Assembly (NCBI RefSeq): GCF_004027225.2
Contig: NC_046358.1
Coordinates: forward strand, 68,591,028-68,655,027
DNA from: Strigops habroptila
Taxonomy: Eukaryota; Chordata; Aves; Psittaciformes; Psittacidae
Direction: 5' to 3'
Length of the DNA stretch: 64,000 nucleotides
Below the pieces are notes generated by a model. It was not told where the DNA came from and searched no databases. It saw only the letters and a program-made list of their open reading frames with translations. Positions 1 to 10,915 of the stretch are shown here, one piece after another. The position numbers and the translations under genes were made by a program. The first letter of the stretch is position 1. Every line of letters starts with the position of its first letter.

Positions 1-950
1 CCTGTCCAAGCCCTCTGCTGTCCTCAGGTCCTTCTTAGTCCTGTCCTGAGGTTTGTTTGCAGCTGTAGTGCCCCAGGAGATGCAGTGGTTTTCATCGGAC
101 TCTGCTCAGGCTTGGCCCAGCAGCGGGAGCAGCCTGCCATTCTGGATCTGCTCCGGGTCCTCCAGCTGCCTGGCTTCCTCTGCTGGACATCCTGGGCTGT
201 GGGCAGGGAGGAGCTGTCGGCCATAGGGACCATCTGCAGGCTGCTGATGAAGTACCTGCATTCGAGCAGGATTTTCGGCTCTGCTGGATGGTTTTGGACG
301 CTGCCTTCAGCTGCCTACTGGTTTCTTAAGAAAATTGCCCCCCTGGGAATAGGCTTTTTAACTTCTCTCACAGCTGGAAAGCCACAGCCCAAGACCCTGC
401 AGTGACACCTTCTGTCTGGGAGCCAGCAGTCTGCAGCCTCCTGGGCGACTCTTGGAGCCTACACAATGGTGGCTGCAAAGGGTCTTTACCAGAGAGGGGA
501 GCATCCTGCTTGCCTACAGCCTGATCCGTACCAGATGGGTGTAGGAATGGGGAAAGGAAAGACTGATCCTGGCTGTAGGTGATGCCTTTTTCCATCTCCA
601 TCTGGTCACCACTGCAGGAAGTCAGTGCTGAAACTGTCACAGGCACATTGATTGGTTCCAGGAGCTGATGGTGTTGCCACCTCCTGCAGGTCTGGAGGAT
701 GGAGCTCAGGTCTGATGAGCCACTGCAGCTGCTTCTATGCAGAGCAGACCTGATGGCCTGCCCCAAACCTACAGAGACTCAGCCATGGGTCTCCACTGAG
801 CCCTGCAAGCACCAGCCTGCCCTGGACTGCTTCTTCCTGTGCAGAACATCAGTTTCCTTTTTCTAAGCCATTTTGAAGAAAAATACTAAAATTTGAGGGA
901 AGGTTTGTGGTGAAATGGGTAAATGCAAGTCCGCTCCTCTGGTCTGGTCT
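1..950. other. Intergenic DNA, no gene recognised
   Basis: I see no exon, repeat or regulatory signature. A 106-codon plus-strand frame at 85-405 has no recognisable similarity and no supporting signals. Confidence 0.6.
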
Positions 951-1140
951 CATCTCACGTCATCATTATCTCATCTCATCTCATCTCATCTCATCTCACT
1001 ATCTTGACTTTTATCCCATCCCACCCCATCCCGTCACCTATCCCATTCCACTCACCCCATCCCACCCCATATCCCATGTATTCCATCCCATCCTATCCCA
1101 TCCGATCCCATTTCATCGCATCCCACTCCACCCCCATCTC
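951..1140. repeat. Degenerate pentanucleotide repeat (TCATC, then TCCCA/CCATC)
   Basis: A run of TCATC units at about 969-998 passes into a longer, imperfect array of CCATC, CCCAT and CCATT units up to about 1140. Both belong to one degenerate pyrimidine-rich 5-mer family. Open frames across it are repeat artefacts. Confidence 0.85.
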
Positions 1141-4100
1141 CTCTGGGCATCCATGCCAGCCATCCCCAGACAGAGTTCTTCTTGCCAGTAGAGCAGGCCC
1201 GTTGGTGGTGGAGGCCACTTTTGGAGCACTTTTTTATCCAGGATGTATGTCAGTGAAAACAGAAACCCAATGAGCAAGATAAGGTGACGATTTATAACAG
1301 AGTTTGTGAACTTTAGGAAAGAGTTTTACAGCCAGATTTTGCAGACCACACAGGGAGAGGTTTATACTCTCCAAAACCTTGGAGATTTCTTAAAAAATAT
1401 TTTCATATTTAAAAAAAAAAAAGTTTCCAAGAATTAAATAACACAAAAGTGTATGAAATATGATGTAGGGAATGTTCCCATTGCTCTCACATCTGAAGTT
1501 AATTTCGGAGACGCTCTGAATAGCTTTTTAAAGAGTGGATAAACATTGGCATCAAAAGTGTAAATAAAGTTACCAGACAAAGCGGCCGTTCAAAGAGAAC
1601 CGTCTCTGGATACTGGCCGGGCAGCTCTAATGGCTGCGTGCAGGAACAGTTGAAGATAAAACCAGGGCCTGGCTGATTACTACGGGGTGAGGTTCTCCTC
1701 TTGGTCTCCTTCTCGTGATGTCAAGACAAGCAGCGCTGGCAGATGGTTTCCCACCTGCTGGCGAGAGGTTCCATGTCCACCCGACCCCGGCTGCCCCCTG
1801 CATCAGTGCTGTCCAAAGCTTTGGTCACACACTTCCAAGCAGGAGCTACTGAATATACAGCCTTTGATTTAATTGGTGCTGGTAAGTCGGGAGGTCGGGT
1901 TTTGCCAGAGGTGATGGGCTGGTCCAGAGCACCTCTGGTAGACCTGCTCGTGTTATCACACCTTGCCTCACATCTGCTGCTCAGGATGGTCCTCCCTGTC
2001 CCCAGAAATATTTTGATTGACAGGCGCTTGGTTGATCACAAATATTCTGAAATACAATAAGACCTTCAGCATTACTGGGTTTAAAATTATAGCTGGTTGG
2101 AAGACCATGGAGGGCTCAACTGACCTCCCTTCTGGAGCACATCTTTCCGCCAGAATAAGGGTTCCCCATGCCAGTCCTCCCGGTCTGTGGAGGGAAGGCA
2201 GAGACAGTGAAAGGAGATCTGACATCTCTTTTTAATCTTTCCAAGATGGCGAAAAATTAAGGCTTTTGAACCGATGTTTTGGTTTGCATCTTTTGGTATG
2301 AATTTGAAGGGGAACCTTTAGGGTTGTCTTTGATAGAGCTGTTTGTGAGTGAGAGGATTGGAGTGAATCTCAGCCCTGGCAGCCAGATGCTCATTGTGGA
2401 GCGCAGCTTCTCCCTGTCCTATGGCTCTACCACAAAGGATTTTCCTGGGAGCTGTTAGACAAGTAGGGATGGGAGTAGATGACAATACTTGCTCTTCTGC
2501 TTCCAGAAACTCTCACCTCCGCAATGCTGAAGGCAATCTATGCCCAATGCTGAGGGCAGCTATTGACAAATTTTGAGGGCAGCTATTGCACTTGAATGTA
2601 TGGAGCCATGTCAGTTCCTTCTTCATCTGAGACCTTGGTCATGTCTCTGAACCACTTGGCCAGTGAAGCTAGGATGATAATAACAGTGGCAATGAAAAAA
2701 GGTATGGTATAAACCCACCTCTGGGTTGTCCAAGAGCAGATCACCTATTTCATGGTTAACTATACTGCAGTAATCGTATAATAAGTATACTTCATGGATG
2801 GAAGGCTGATGAACTGCTCTTGGTTCTGGCATGGCCCTGGTGACCCAAGAGTGCTGCGTCTTGCAAACCCAGCCTGGGGGCTCCAGGGGACCCACCATGT
2901 ACCTGATTTGTCTCTCACTGCAATGGCTCATGTATTGACTGGGCACTGTCACCCTGGGTGAGGCATCAGCTCCTGAGGCTGAGGAGCAAGCATGCAGAGT
3001 ACCGTCACTGGTAACTGCAATTCTCCAAGGCTCTGGGACCTTCCCAGTGGTAGCAAGTCCTGGTGTCTCCTGCCTTGTCATGGAGACCTTCTCTTTGTTC
3101 CTCCCAGTGCCCCACTGCCAGAGAAAACCTCTCTTGTGTTCAGCCCTCAAGCTTGGGCACCAGAAGAAACAAGCTGATTTGAAGCATGACCCTTATTGGG
3201 TAGGAGTTACAAGGTTCTTTTTTAACTTTTCGCCTACACAGGTGTTTTTAAGATGGATAAGCCCAGGAGGACTCGTTTACTCTGTCTTTTGCCTGGCTAT
3301 AATAGAGATTAACAATGGCCATAACTATTCTGATATTTTCCTTTTTTTCAGTCTTGACTCCACAGTTTCTTTCCTGAGCAACAAAGAACAAACCTCGTAT
3401 TGGCAGGGCTGGGAAGATGCTGGTCCCACAGCCTTGGTGTGTCACCACAAGCATCAGGAGCTCCTCTCTTCACCCTTGGGTGAGACCCAGAAGGATGGGG
3501 ACACCGCCTGCCCAGGCACCAGCTGGAAGGACCGTGGTCATCCCAGAAGCCATGGCAGGGCTTTTATTGCAAATAACTGAACAATTACACATGAATTCTT
3601 CCTTTGCCCGGGACTTGCCTGCACGCAGTGGCTGATTCCTGCGCAAGGGCTCGTAAGTGCCTTTGGGATGGAGGAGCTCCGCGCCAGGGAGGTGACCCTC
3701 GGCGGACAATGCCCAGCATGATCATAGCAGCTTCAGGCTTATGCAGACAGCCCTGCACATCAGGAGACATTGGCCTTCATGCCACTTGCGTAAACTATTA
3801 CAGCAAAGGGCAGAGGTTAAATGCAGCACATGTGTGGCATCAATTAACAGGATTTCAAGGTCTCTAGTGGAGTTTCTGCTCAAATCTCTTGTGGCAGGTT
3901 GGGTTTTCTTAACCTCTCAGATGCCGTGTGATTGGCAACCTTGGCTCTGCCACTTTCTTGGGGGGAACAGGGTTGTGCTGACTCTGGGGGCTCTCCAAGG
4001 GCTGTGCTGGGAGGGGCCTCTCCCAGTTTGGGCATGAGGAGACAGGGATACCATGCACCCCACACCAGCAGTCCATGGAGCAAGTGGGAGAAGCTGTGCT

Positions 4101-6261
4101 GCTCCCTGTAAGAAGAGTCCAGGGGAAATCTGGGTGGAGAAATTGTAATTCTAAAGCTTCTCCAGTCTGCAGCATCATGCGGTCCCCAAGTTCAGAGCTG
4201 CTCCCATCAACATTGCATCTCCTCCTGGGTTTATCAGTAATACTAGGGATACTGCAAGAAGTGATTTAAAGGATGGTGGCGTGACTCAGTCCTTGGTGCA
4301 TCCCACATCTCCTCCGATTGATCCATCAGAGAGCTGGATGCAACGACTTTGCATTGTGGCTCTGCCAAATTGTCCTTCCTGAGTCCCAGATATCCCTCCT
4401 GAGGGCCAAGTTCTTGGAGTCACAGTGCTTGGGGGCTTGAGGAGGAACTTCCATTTTGCTTGGTTGAGGGGTTTGGCAAGGAAAAGGAGTTGAGCTGCCA
4501 CCACCATGGAGAAAACCTGAAAATGACCTGAAGACTCAGAAAATTTAAGATACTCTAAAAGAAAATGAAATACCCTAGACTGATTTCTTGTGCAGCTTTT
4601 ATTTCCTGCACAGACAGCTAGTTTTCCATGAAGGGGTGCTGCTGAAGGGGATCCTGCCTTTGGGGTTTCAATTCCTGGGGTTCCCAGTCCTGTCTCAAGT
4701 CTGGGGACCAGTGTAATGGATGGGTCAGGGCTGGGAGCTTGGTGAGAACATCAATTCCAACACTGCAGATGCAGACTCCATCCCAGGGGACTGCCCAGGG
4801 CTGTGACCTGGCTGTCTAGAGGAACAGGACACACACATTCCCTTCTGCACCTGCATGCTCCTGACATCATGTTCCTACGTGCTACTCTTTTGTCTGGAAA
4901 TAGATAATGGGAAATTTTGATCCCCCAAATTAAAAAGAAAAAAGTCAACAAAACCAAACCCCATTCAAAAGTGCTAGAAAACTGCATTTTGGCCAGCTTT
5001 TGAAGAAAGATTTCAATGTGTTTTTCAGTCCTGCATCCTGTGTAGATGAACAAAAGGCATGCCTGAAAAAAAAGAGATGCTCAGCTCCCCCAGCTCCCAC
5101 TGTCAGAGCCGTGGGGAGACTTCTGGATGAAAGATGGATCTGGCCCAGACAACTCCACACAAATACCCCGTTGTTCGGGGTTAGCAAACCTGTAAAAATC
5201 TTGGTAATCCCCTTGATCTGAAACAAATGGGCTCTGCTGTCTGGTGCTGATTTTATTATCAGACACTGCTTAGCATCATCACATGTCTTGGACTCATGCC
5301 TAAGGCTCAGTGTCTAGTCAATCATGTACTGGCAGGCAAAGATCTCCCCTTTGCTCTAGAGGCATGCTGGTGGTGTGCAGTGCCCTGGATCCTGCACTGA
5401 CCAAGCACTGAGTGCTGTGGTTGTTCTGGGATCACCAGGACCGCCCAGCACTGCTCCAAAGCTGTCTCCAGCCAAGATGGGAGCAGTGTAGAATGGTTGG
5501 CAGGGTGAGAGCTGCCCAACCACCCCTCGGAGATGGGACCTAAGATGAGCCTTGAGCATCCGCAGGCTGATCTGAGGACTATTGGGCATCTTGACGGTTT
5601 TGACGCCAGGTAGGTTCCTGTCTGCCTGCAAGATGAGTGCATTGATCAAGGCCCCTGACAGCAACACCCCCAGCGCCGCTCTCCCTCCATGCCGCCCACA
5701 GCAGCTGAACATAAGATTCGAGCCCTCTGGAGACCCACCATCAACCACGCGAGCCCCAGCCGGTTTTGTTTTGATTATACGTTTGTTTCCTCCCTCCTGG
5801 GAGTGTCTGACACAGCTTTTACCTCTCAGCGCGTCAACACTTTACTCCCCCCCCGCCACCTCCCTCATCTCCCATCGGCTCTGCTTGGATTAGCCTTGAC
5901 CCCTGCTGAACCCTGCTGCCAGCAGAAGTGTCAACCCCTTTCACTTTCCGAGAGCTTTCCAGCCCTGAGCGCTGCACAGGGAAGGAGTGTCCTCCAATAG
6001 AAAACCTCACATGTCACTTTTTCTGACTCTGTGCTCTTGCTGGAGGGCAGGCACTGGTCCCTGTGCTTGGCTGTGCTCCAGCTGGGGACCTGCAGCAGCT
6101 CATCTCTACCTTTCCACAGGTGTAAACAGGGAAAAAGGGACTTTAAAGAGGATTTGCTTAGTGGAGGAAACAGTGAGGGAAAAGAGAGGAACGGGTTAGC
6201 TATGGGCACAGCACAGCATGGCATGGCACAGCGTAGGGGGCCAAGGAGAGGTGCCTTCGTG
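1141..6261. other. Intergenic DNA with one AT-rich island
   Basis: No gene recognised. An AT-rich island at about 1376-1690 contains AAAAATATTTTCATATTT, a poly(A) run and GTGTAAATAAAG, in contrast to the GC-rich surroundings. A short imperfect duplication, GAGGGCAGCTATTG, occurs twice around 2550-2590. Several 60-175-codon frames, including the minus-strand one at 2623-3150, look like chance. Confidence 0.55.
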
Positions 6262-6539
6262 CAAGTGCTGCACTCTGGGGAGAACCCCCTGCAGTCCTGA
6301 TCCAGCTCTGGGGCAACAACACAAGAGGGACGTGGAGCTCTTGGAGCAAGTCCAGAGGAGGCCACGGAGATGCTGCGAGGGCTGGAGCAGCTCTGCTCTG
6401 GAGCCAGGCTGAGAGAGCTGGGCTTGTTCAGCCTGGAGAAGAGAAGACTTCTTAAGGGGAGACCTTAGAGCAGCTCCCAGTGCCTGAAGGGGCTACAAGA
6501 AAGCTGGAGAGGGGCTTTGGACAAGGGCCTGTAGGGACG

Positions 6540-7102
6540 TGTCCTGGGTTCAGCTATAGCAGTCATTTTTCTCCTTCTTAGTAGCTGGTGCAGTGCTGTG
6601 TTTTTTAACTTTCAGCCTGGGAACAACGCTGATAACACTGATGTTTTTAGTTGTTGCTAAGTAATGTTTATTCCAACCAAGGACTTTCTCAGTCTCATGC
6701 TTTGCCAGGGAGGAGGGGAAGCTGGGAGGAAGCAGAGACAGGACACCTGACCCAAACTAGCCAAAGGGGTATTCCATACCACAGCACGTCATGCCCAGTA
6801 TATAAACCGGGGGGAGTTACCCGGAAGGCCCAGATCACTGCTCGGGTCGGGCTCAGTATCGGTCGGCGGGTGGTGAGCAATTGTATCCTCTCCCCTTGTT
6901 ATTTCACTAATCATTATTATCATTGGTGGTAGCAGTAGTGGTTTGTATTATACCTTAGTTGCGGGACTGCTCTTATCTCAACCCGTGGGAGTTACATTCT
7001 TCCGATTCTCCTCCCCATCCCTCCGGGAGCGGGGGGAGGAAGGGGGGGAGTGAGCGAGCGGCTGTGTGGTTCTGAGTTACCGGCTGGGCTCAAACCACGA
7101 CA
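6540..7102 (+). mobile_element. Solo avian endogenous retroviral LTR (ERVL-type likely) with 5-bp target duplication
   Basis: The element is 563 bases, begins TGTCCTGGGTTCAGC and ends AAACCACGACA, with the usual TG...CA ends. The flanking bases GGACG at 6535-6539 and 7103-7107 form an exact 5-base target-site duplication. A TATA box TATATAAA lies at 6799-6806 on the plus strand. There is no internal gag/pol/env sequence, so this is a solo LTR left by recombination. The 5-base duplication and overall form fit avian ERVL LTRs; the exact subfamily is from memory. Confidence 0.9.
6799..6806 (+). promoter_or_regulatory. TATA box of the solo LTR
   Basis: TATATAAA sits about 260 bases into the LTR, where U3/R promoters of avian LTRs carry it. 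It is potentially still able to start transcription toward higher coordinates, which is antisense to NTN3. Confidence 0.5.
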
Positions 7103-7373
7103 GGACGGGACAAGGGGGAATGGCTTTAACCTGCCAGAGGGGAGATTAAGATGAGCTCTTAGGCAGAAGTTCTTCCCTGTGAGGGTGGTGAGGTGCTGGC
7201 ACAGGTTGCCCAGAGAAGCTGTGGCTGCCCCATCCCTGGCAGTGTTCAAGGCCAGGTTGGACACAGGGGCTTGGAGCAACCTGGTTTAGTGGAAGGTGTC
7301 CCTGGTTGTGGCAGGGGATTGGAACTGGATAAGCTTTAGTGTCCCTTCCAACCCAAACCAGTCTGATTCTACG

Positions 7374-10240
7374 CTAAGCATGGCAGGGAGATGTGTAGCC
7401 TGCATGGGATGGGTGGACCTCAGCAAGATGGGAGGAAGAGCAGACTGCTGCCAGCAGAAGTACAGAAGACCGGGAGAAGGTCCTCTGACTGTTTCCACAA
7501 GGTTTTGACGGAGGTTTTGCTTCTCCACACTGAGGAGCAGCAGCAGCTTAAACATTCTGCAAGAGCTCCCAAATCCGTGAAAAACCAGCTCACCATACAA
7601 AAAGGACAGGACCGTGCAAGGAAAGGGCAGAAGCAGACACTGGTGTGGCTGCGGGTCCGCTAACGCCTGCAGAGCTGGGAGGCAGCACATCCAGGCCAGA
7701 TGCTGGCTGGTGGAAGCGAGGCCACAGCGGGGGAGTGGGAAGGTTAACTCCAGCAACACCAAGGGAATAAGGAAAGGGAATGCTGCATGCTAAGGAGTTG
7801 CAGATGTTTGGACGTTGGCAGGGATCTGGGTGGAGCTGCTGATACACAATGTGGTTTGCAGCAGGATGAAGGGTGGGAAGAGCCAGGGAAAACCTGCCCA
7901 TTCTCTAAAGCTCATGGGTGCTGCGCAGCGGAGGTGTCCTGGGTGAGTGCATGGCTGGGACAGTCTCTCCTCCTGAAGGTCAGAGGGACACAGGCCTGCG
8001 TTAGTCTCCCTGGATCAGCAGAAGACTTTTTGCTCCACAGCTATTGTCCCAGAGCTGAGGTAGTGGTGCACACTGTGCCGAAATGAGGAGCAGCATGACC
8101 TCTGTAGTGGAGAAGGCACCTTCAGAGGCCTGTGTGGTTGGTCTTGGGTTCAGGCACTCTTCAGGAGTCTCCTGCTTTCCTCCATTAACTGCAGAGCTGT
8201 TAAAGTTAAGCAGGATAACTCCAGTTGAAGCGCACATTTAGGGCTGTGCTGACCTCAACCTTAAATGATTTTGCCATATCCCCGGCGCAGGGGTGGGCAG
8301 GGACCTGGCTGTGCTGCTGGAGCTTCCCTCTGCTGGGGGCAATGAGGAACAAGCCTTTTGCTGCCCAGAGTAGGTGGTGGGGTGGTGGGGACATGGGGGC
8401 TGAGTGGTCTTTCATGGAGCCCATGAGCTTCAGCTATGGTGTGTGAATATGGGCAGGTCGTGCTCCTTCCTGGGGTGCCAGCTCTTCAAGGACAGGCTTG
8501 AACCCCCTTGCTGCCTGGCAGATGGAGTTCCACCCTAGAGGAGCTCTTTGAGATGAGCTTTGTGCAGGTCTTGGTGAAAGCCTGACATCCCAGACCACTT
8601 TGCACCTGCAGCCCAGGGCTCACAGGAGCATCCCCTCCTCTTGAAGCCCTCCTGATGCCCCCTAGTCATCACGGCTCTTCAGTCATGCCGGCTCGCTCCA
8701 GTTCTCTTGGTCTTTGTCAATGGCATGTTTGGTAGATCTGCAGCCATCATGCTTTCTGACATGTTTTCTTTTCCCCCGTGATTTTGAGAAATTTATTTGT
8801 TTCTTTGTTGAGGAGGGAGAGGGAAAGGTCATCCCTTGCTAGCAACTCATTAAAACGAAACAATGGAAAGAACAGCACACAGGCTCTGGGACCATCTTCT
8901 TCAGGCATGTGTGACGCTGCCTTTTGTCAGCGCAGGAGCGGGGCAGCCATCGAGGTGGTGGCATTGTGGGGAGGCCCTCCCACAAACCAGTTGAAGGCAT
9001 CGCTGGAGGATCTCAGTGTGTGTTAGGGCTTTGTTTGTTTGTTTGGGGGGGGTATGCATGTGTGCAACACACGTTTCAGCCCTGCTGACAGCAAAAAACT
9101 CTGTTTTATGAAAATTTTCTGCTTCCCCCCTCCCGAGCTTCCCAGCTCTGACCAGTTCTGCTTCCTTCATGTGGGAGGCAGCTGCATTTGTCCCAACAAT
9201 TGTGTTTCCCTGTTGCTATGTACTGCTGAGGACTTGGTGACACAATGAAGATGTGAAGTGTTCCTCATTCCGAGGCCTGGCTTGGAAGGTTTGGTTTTGG
9301 TCTTTAGCCTCCCTTCTCTCCGGGATGCCCATATGGAGTTTGAAGTCCATCTGGCATTTGAAGGGAGAGACATTGCTTAGAGCTGATGGAGCATTGCTGA
9401 TAGAGCATTGCTCCATCGTCACTCAGAAGTGATGTGGAGAAGGAAGCACGGCTCCATGCCTGTGGTACATCTGAGAATTGCTTGCTCAAGTCCGTTGCCT
9501 GTCCCAAAAGGAAAAGGGGTATGGTCACCTCTGTCCATGAAGGATGGCCTGTCTTCATCGACAAGGATGCCCAGCACCCATGCTGGAATGTTCTGCTGGG
9601 CTTGTTGGCCTCCATCCCCAAACAACCACTTAAAGGCCTGTCCCACACTCTTTCCTACCAACTGCTGGCTGGGCTGCTTGCACACAGCCGTGGTGTGCCA
9701 TGTGGGACTGACTGCGAGAGCTGCACTGCAGGCAGAGGCTGCTGCAGGGAGCTGCACCCATGGGGTGCATTGCCCATGCCCAGCCTCCCCTGCCCTGTCC
9801 TCTCTGGGGACCTGCCACTCACTGCTGCACCCATCAGCCCTTGGAGGTGGGATGTACATCCAGTGCATCCTGCCCAAGGCATGGGGCTGGGGTAGCACAG
9901 GAGTTCTCCCAGTTTGAGATTGGACACTTCATTGCACTAGGAAGAAGGCTGGGCACAGGGGTCTAGGGCATGTTGCCAGAGCAGGGCTGGGAGTGGGAGA
10001 AGGCAAGAGGGCACGTGAGGAGCAGGAGCATGTTTCACAGGGAAACCTTGCTGGAGCCCATTAGGGAACATCTCTGATTTGGGGTGGTCTGGAAGTGAGG
10101 GGCAGGAGAGATCTTTGAAAGCAAGAGGGTTTGGGGAGCATTTTAGCTACTGATGGGCAACTTGCCTCGCTGGCAGTGAGAGCGGGGCAGGAGAAGCCGA
10201 GGGCCCTGACACTCCTCCATCCTGGGCATCCCTTTGGAGA
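7374..10240. other. Intergenic DNA, nothing recognised
   Basis: Mixed GC-rich sequence without recognisable exons or transposons. A short direct echo of GAGCATTGCT occurs at 9386-9411. Overlapping frames at 9400-9930 on both strands reflect low stop density, not genes. Confidence 0.55.
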
Positions 10241-10275
10241 CATTTCCAACCCAAACCATTCCATGACTCTTTGAA
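10241..10275 (+). mobile_element. CR1 3' tail remnant
   Basis: TTCCAACCCAAACCATTCC followed by ATGACTCT matches the last ~30 bases of CR1 in sense orientation. Nothing upstream matches, so it is a very short remnant. Confidence 0.55.
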
Positions 10276-10348
10276 ACAACAAAGCAGAGAATCGGTTGTT
10301 TCTTGACCTTATGCATTTATAAAGAGCCAGCAGCAGAGGCTGCACCCT

Positions 10349-10522
10349 CCGGGAGGCTGTACCCGTCCTGCAGCGCCATTCCCGGCCCCGGGCACCCGCG
10401 CGGGGCTGCGGGAGCGGGGCCGGGGCCGCGCTGTGCTTCCCCGCAGCGCGGAGAGATGGCAGCAGAGGCCTGGGACCGACCATGCACGTCCTAGCGCCGT
10501 GCCACCAGCGGGACCCGCGGGG
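10349..10522. other. Small CpG-rich patch
   Basis: About 23 CpG dinucleotides occur in about 175 bases, far above the surroundings, with very high GC (CCCGCGCGGGG and similar). It is slightly below the usual 200-base CpG-island cutoff. No exon or promoter motif is recognisable next to it. Confidence 0.6.
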
Positions 10523-10635
10523 TGAAGCCACCTCCATCCCTACATCACAACATCAGAGGATGGTCCACACACTTACTCCATCCTCCCTGGTCATCTTTCG
10601 CTAGAAGAGGTCGTTCAAAGCCGTGTCCAATCTTT

Positions 10636-10915
10636 AGAATCATAGAATCATGGAACGGTTTGGGTTGGAAGGGGCCTTAAAGCTCATCCAGTTCCAATCC
10701 CCTGCCACGGGCAGGGACACCTTCCACTAGAGCAGGTTGCTCCAAGCCCCATCCAACCTGGTCTTGAGCACTGCCAGGGATGGGGCAGCCACAGCTTCTC
10801 TGGGCAACCTGTGCCAGCGCCTCAGCACCCTCACAGGGAAGAACTTCTGCCTAAGATCTCACCTCAATCTCCCCTCTGGCAGGTTAAAGCCATTCCTTCC
10901 CCCTTATCCTGTCTG
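10636..10915 (-). mobile_element. CR1 LINE 3' fragment
   Basis: It reads TAGAATCATAGAATCATGG then GGTTGGAAGGGGCC on the plus strand, which is the reverse complement of the CR1 3' end. It continues to the CCCTTATCCTGTC region and is 5'-truncated at about 280 bases. Confidence 0.95.

Larger units (their letters stand above)
6262..7373 (+). mobile_element. CR1 LINE fragment, split by an LTR insertion
   Basis: This is a 5'-truncated CR1 in sense orientation. It begins in the end of the reverse-transcriptase region (GATCCAGCTCTGGGGC) and runs through the 3' UTR to a tail ending TCTGATTCTACG. It is interrupted at 6540-7102 by a solo LTR. The two halves rejoin cleanly when the LTR and one 5-base duplication are removed. 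Confidence 0.95.

Noticed and set aside
907..1273. Plus-strand frames with HPIPSHPI-like repeats
   Set aside because: They are translations of the degenerate CCATC/TCATC simple repeat.
2623..3150. 175-codon minus-strand frame
   Set aside because: No similarity to any family I know, no splice or promoter context, and overlapping alternative frames.
6651..6932. 93-codon frame inside the LTR as a viral gene remnant
   Set aside because: It lies wholly within the LTR. Solo LTRs carry no coding region and the frame has no gag/pol/env likeness.
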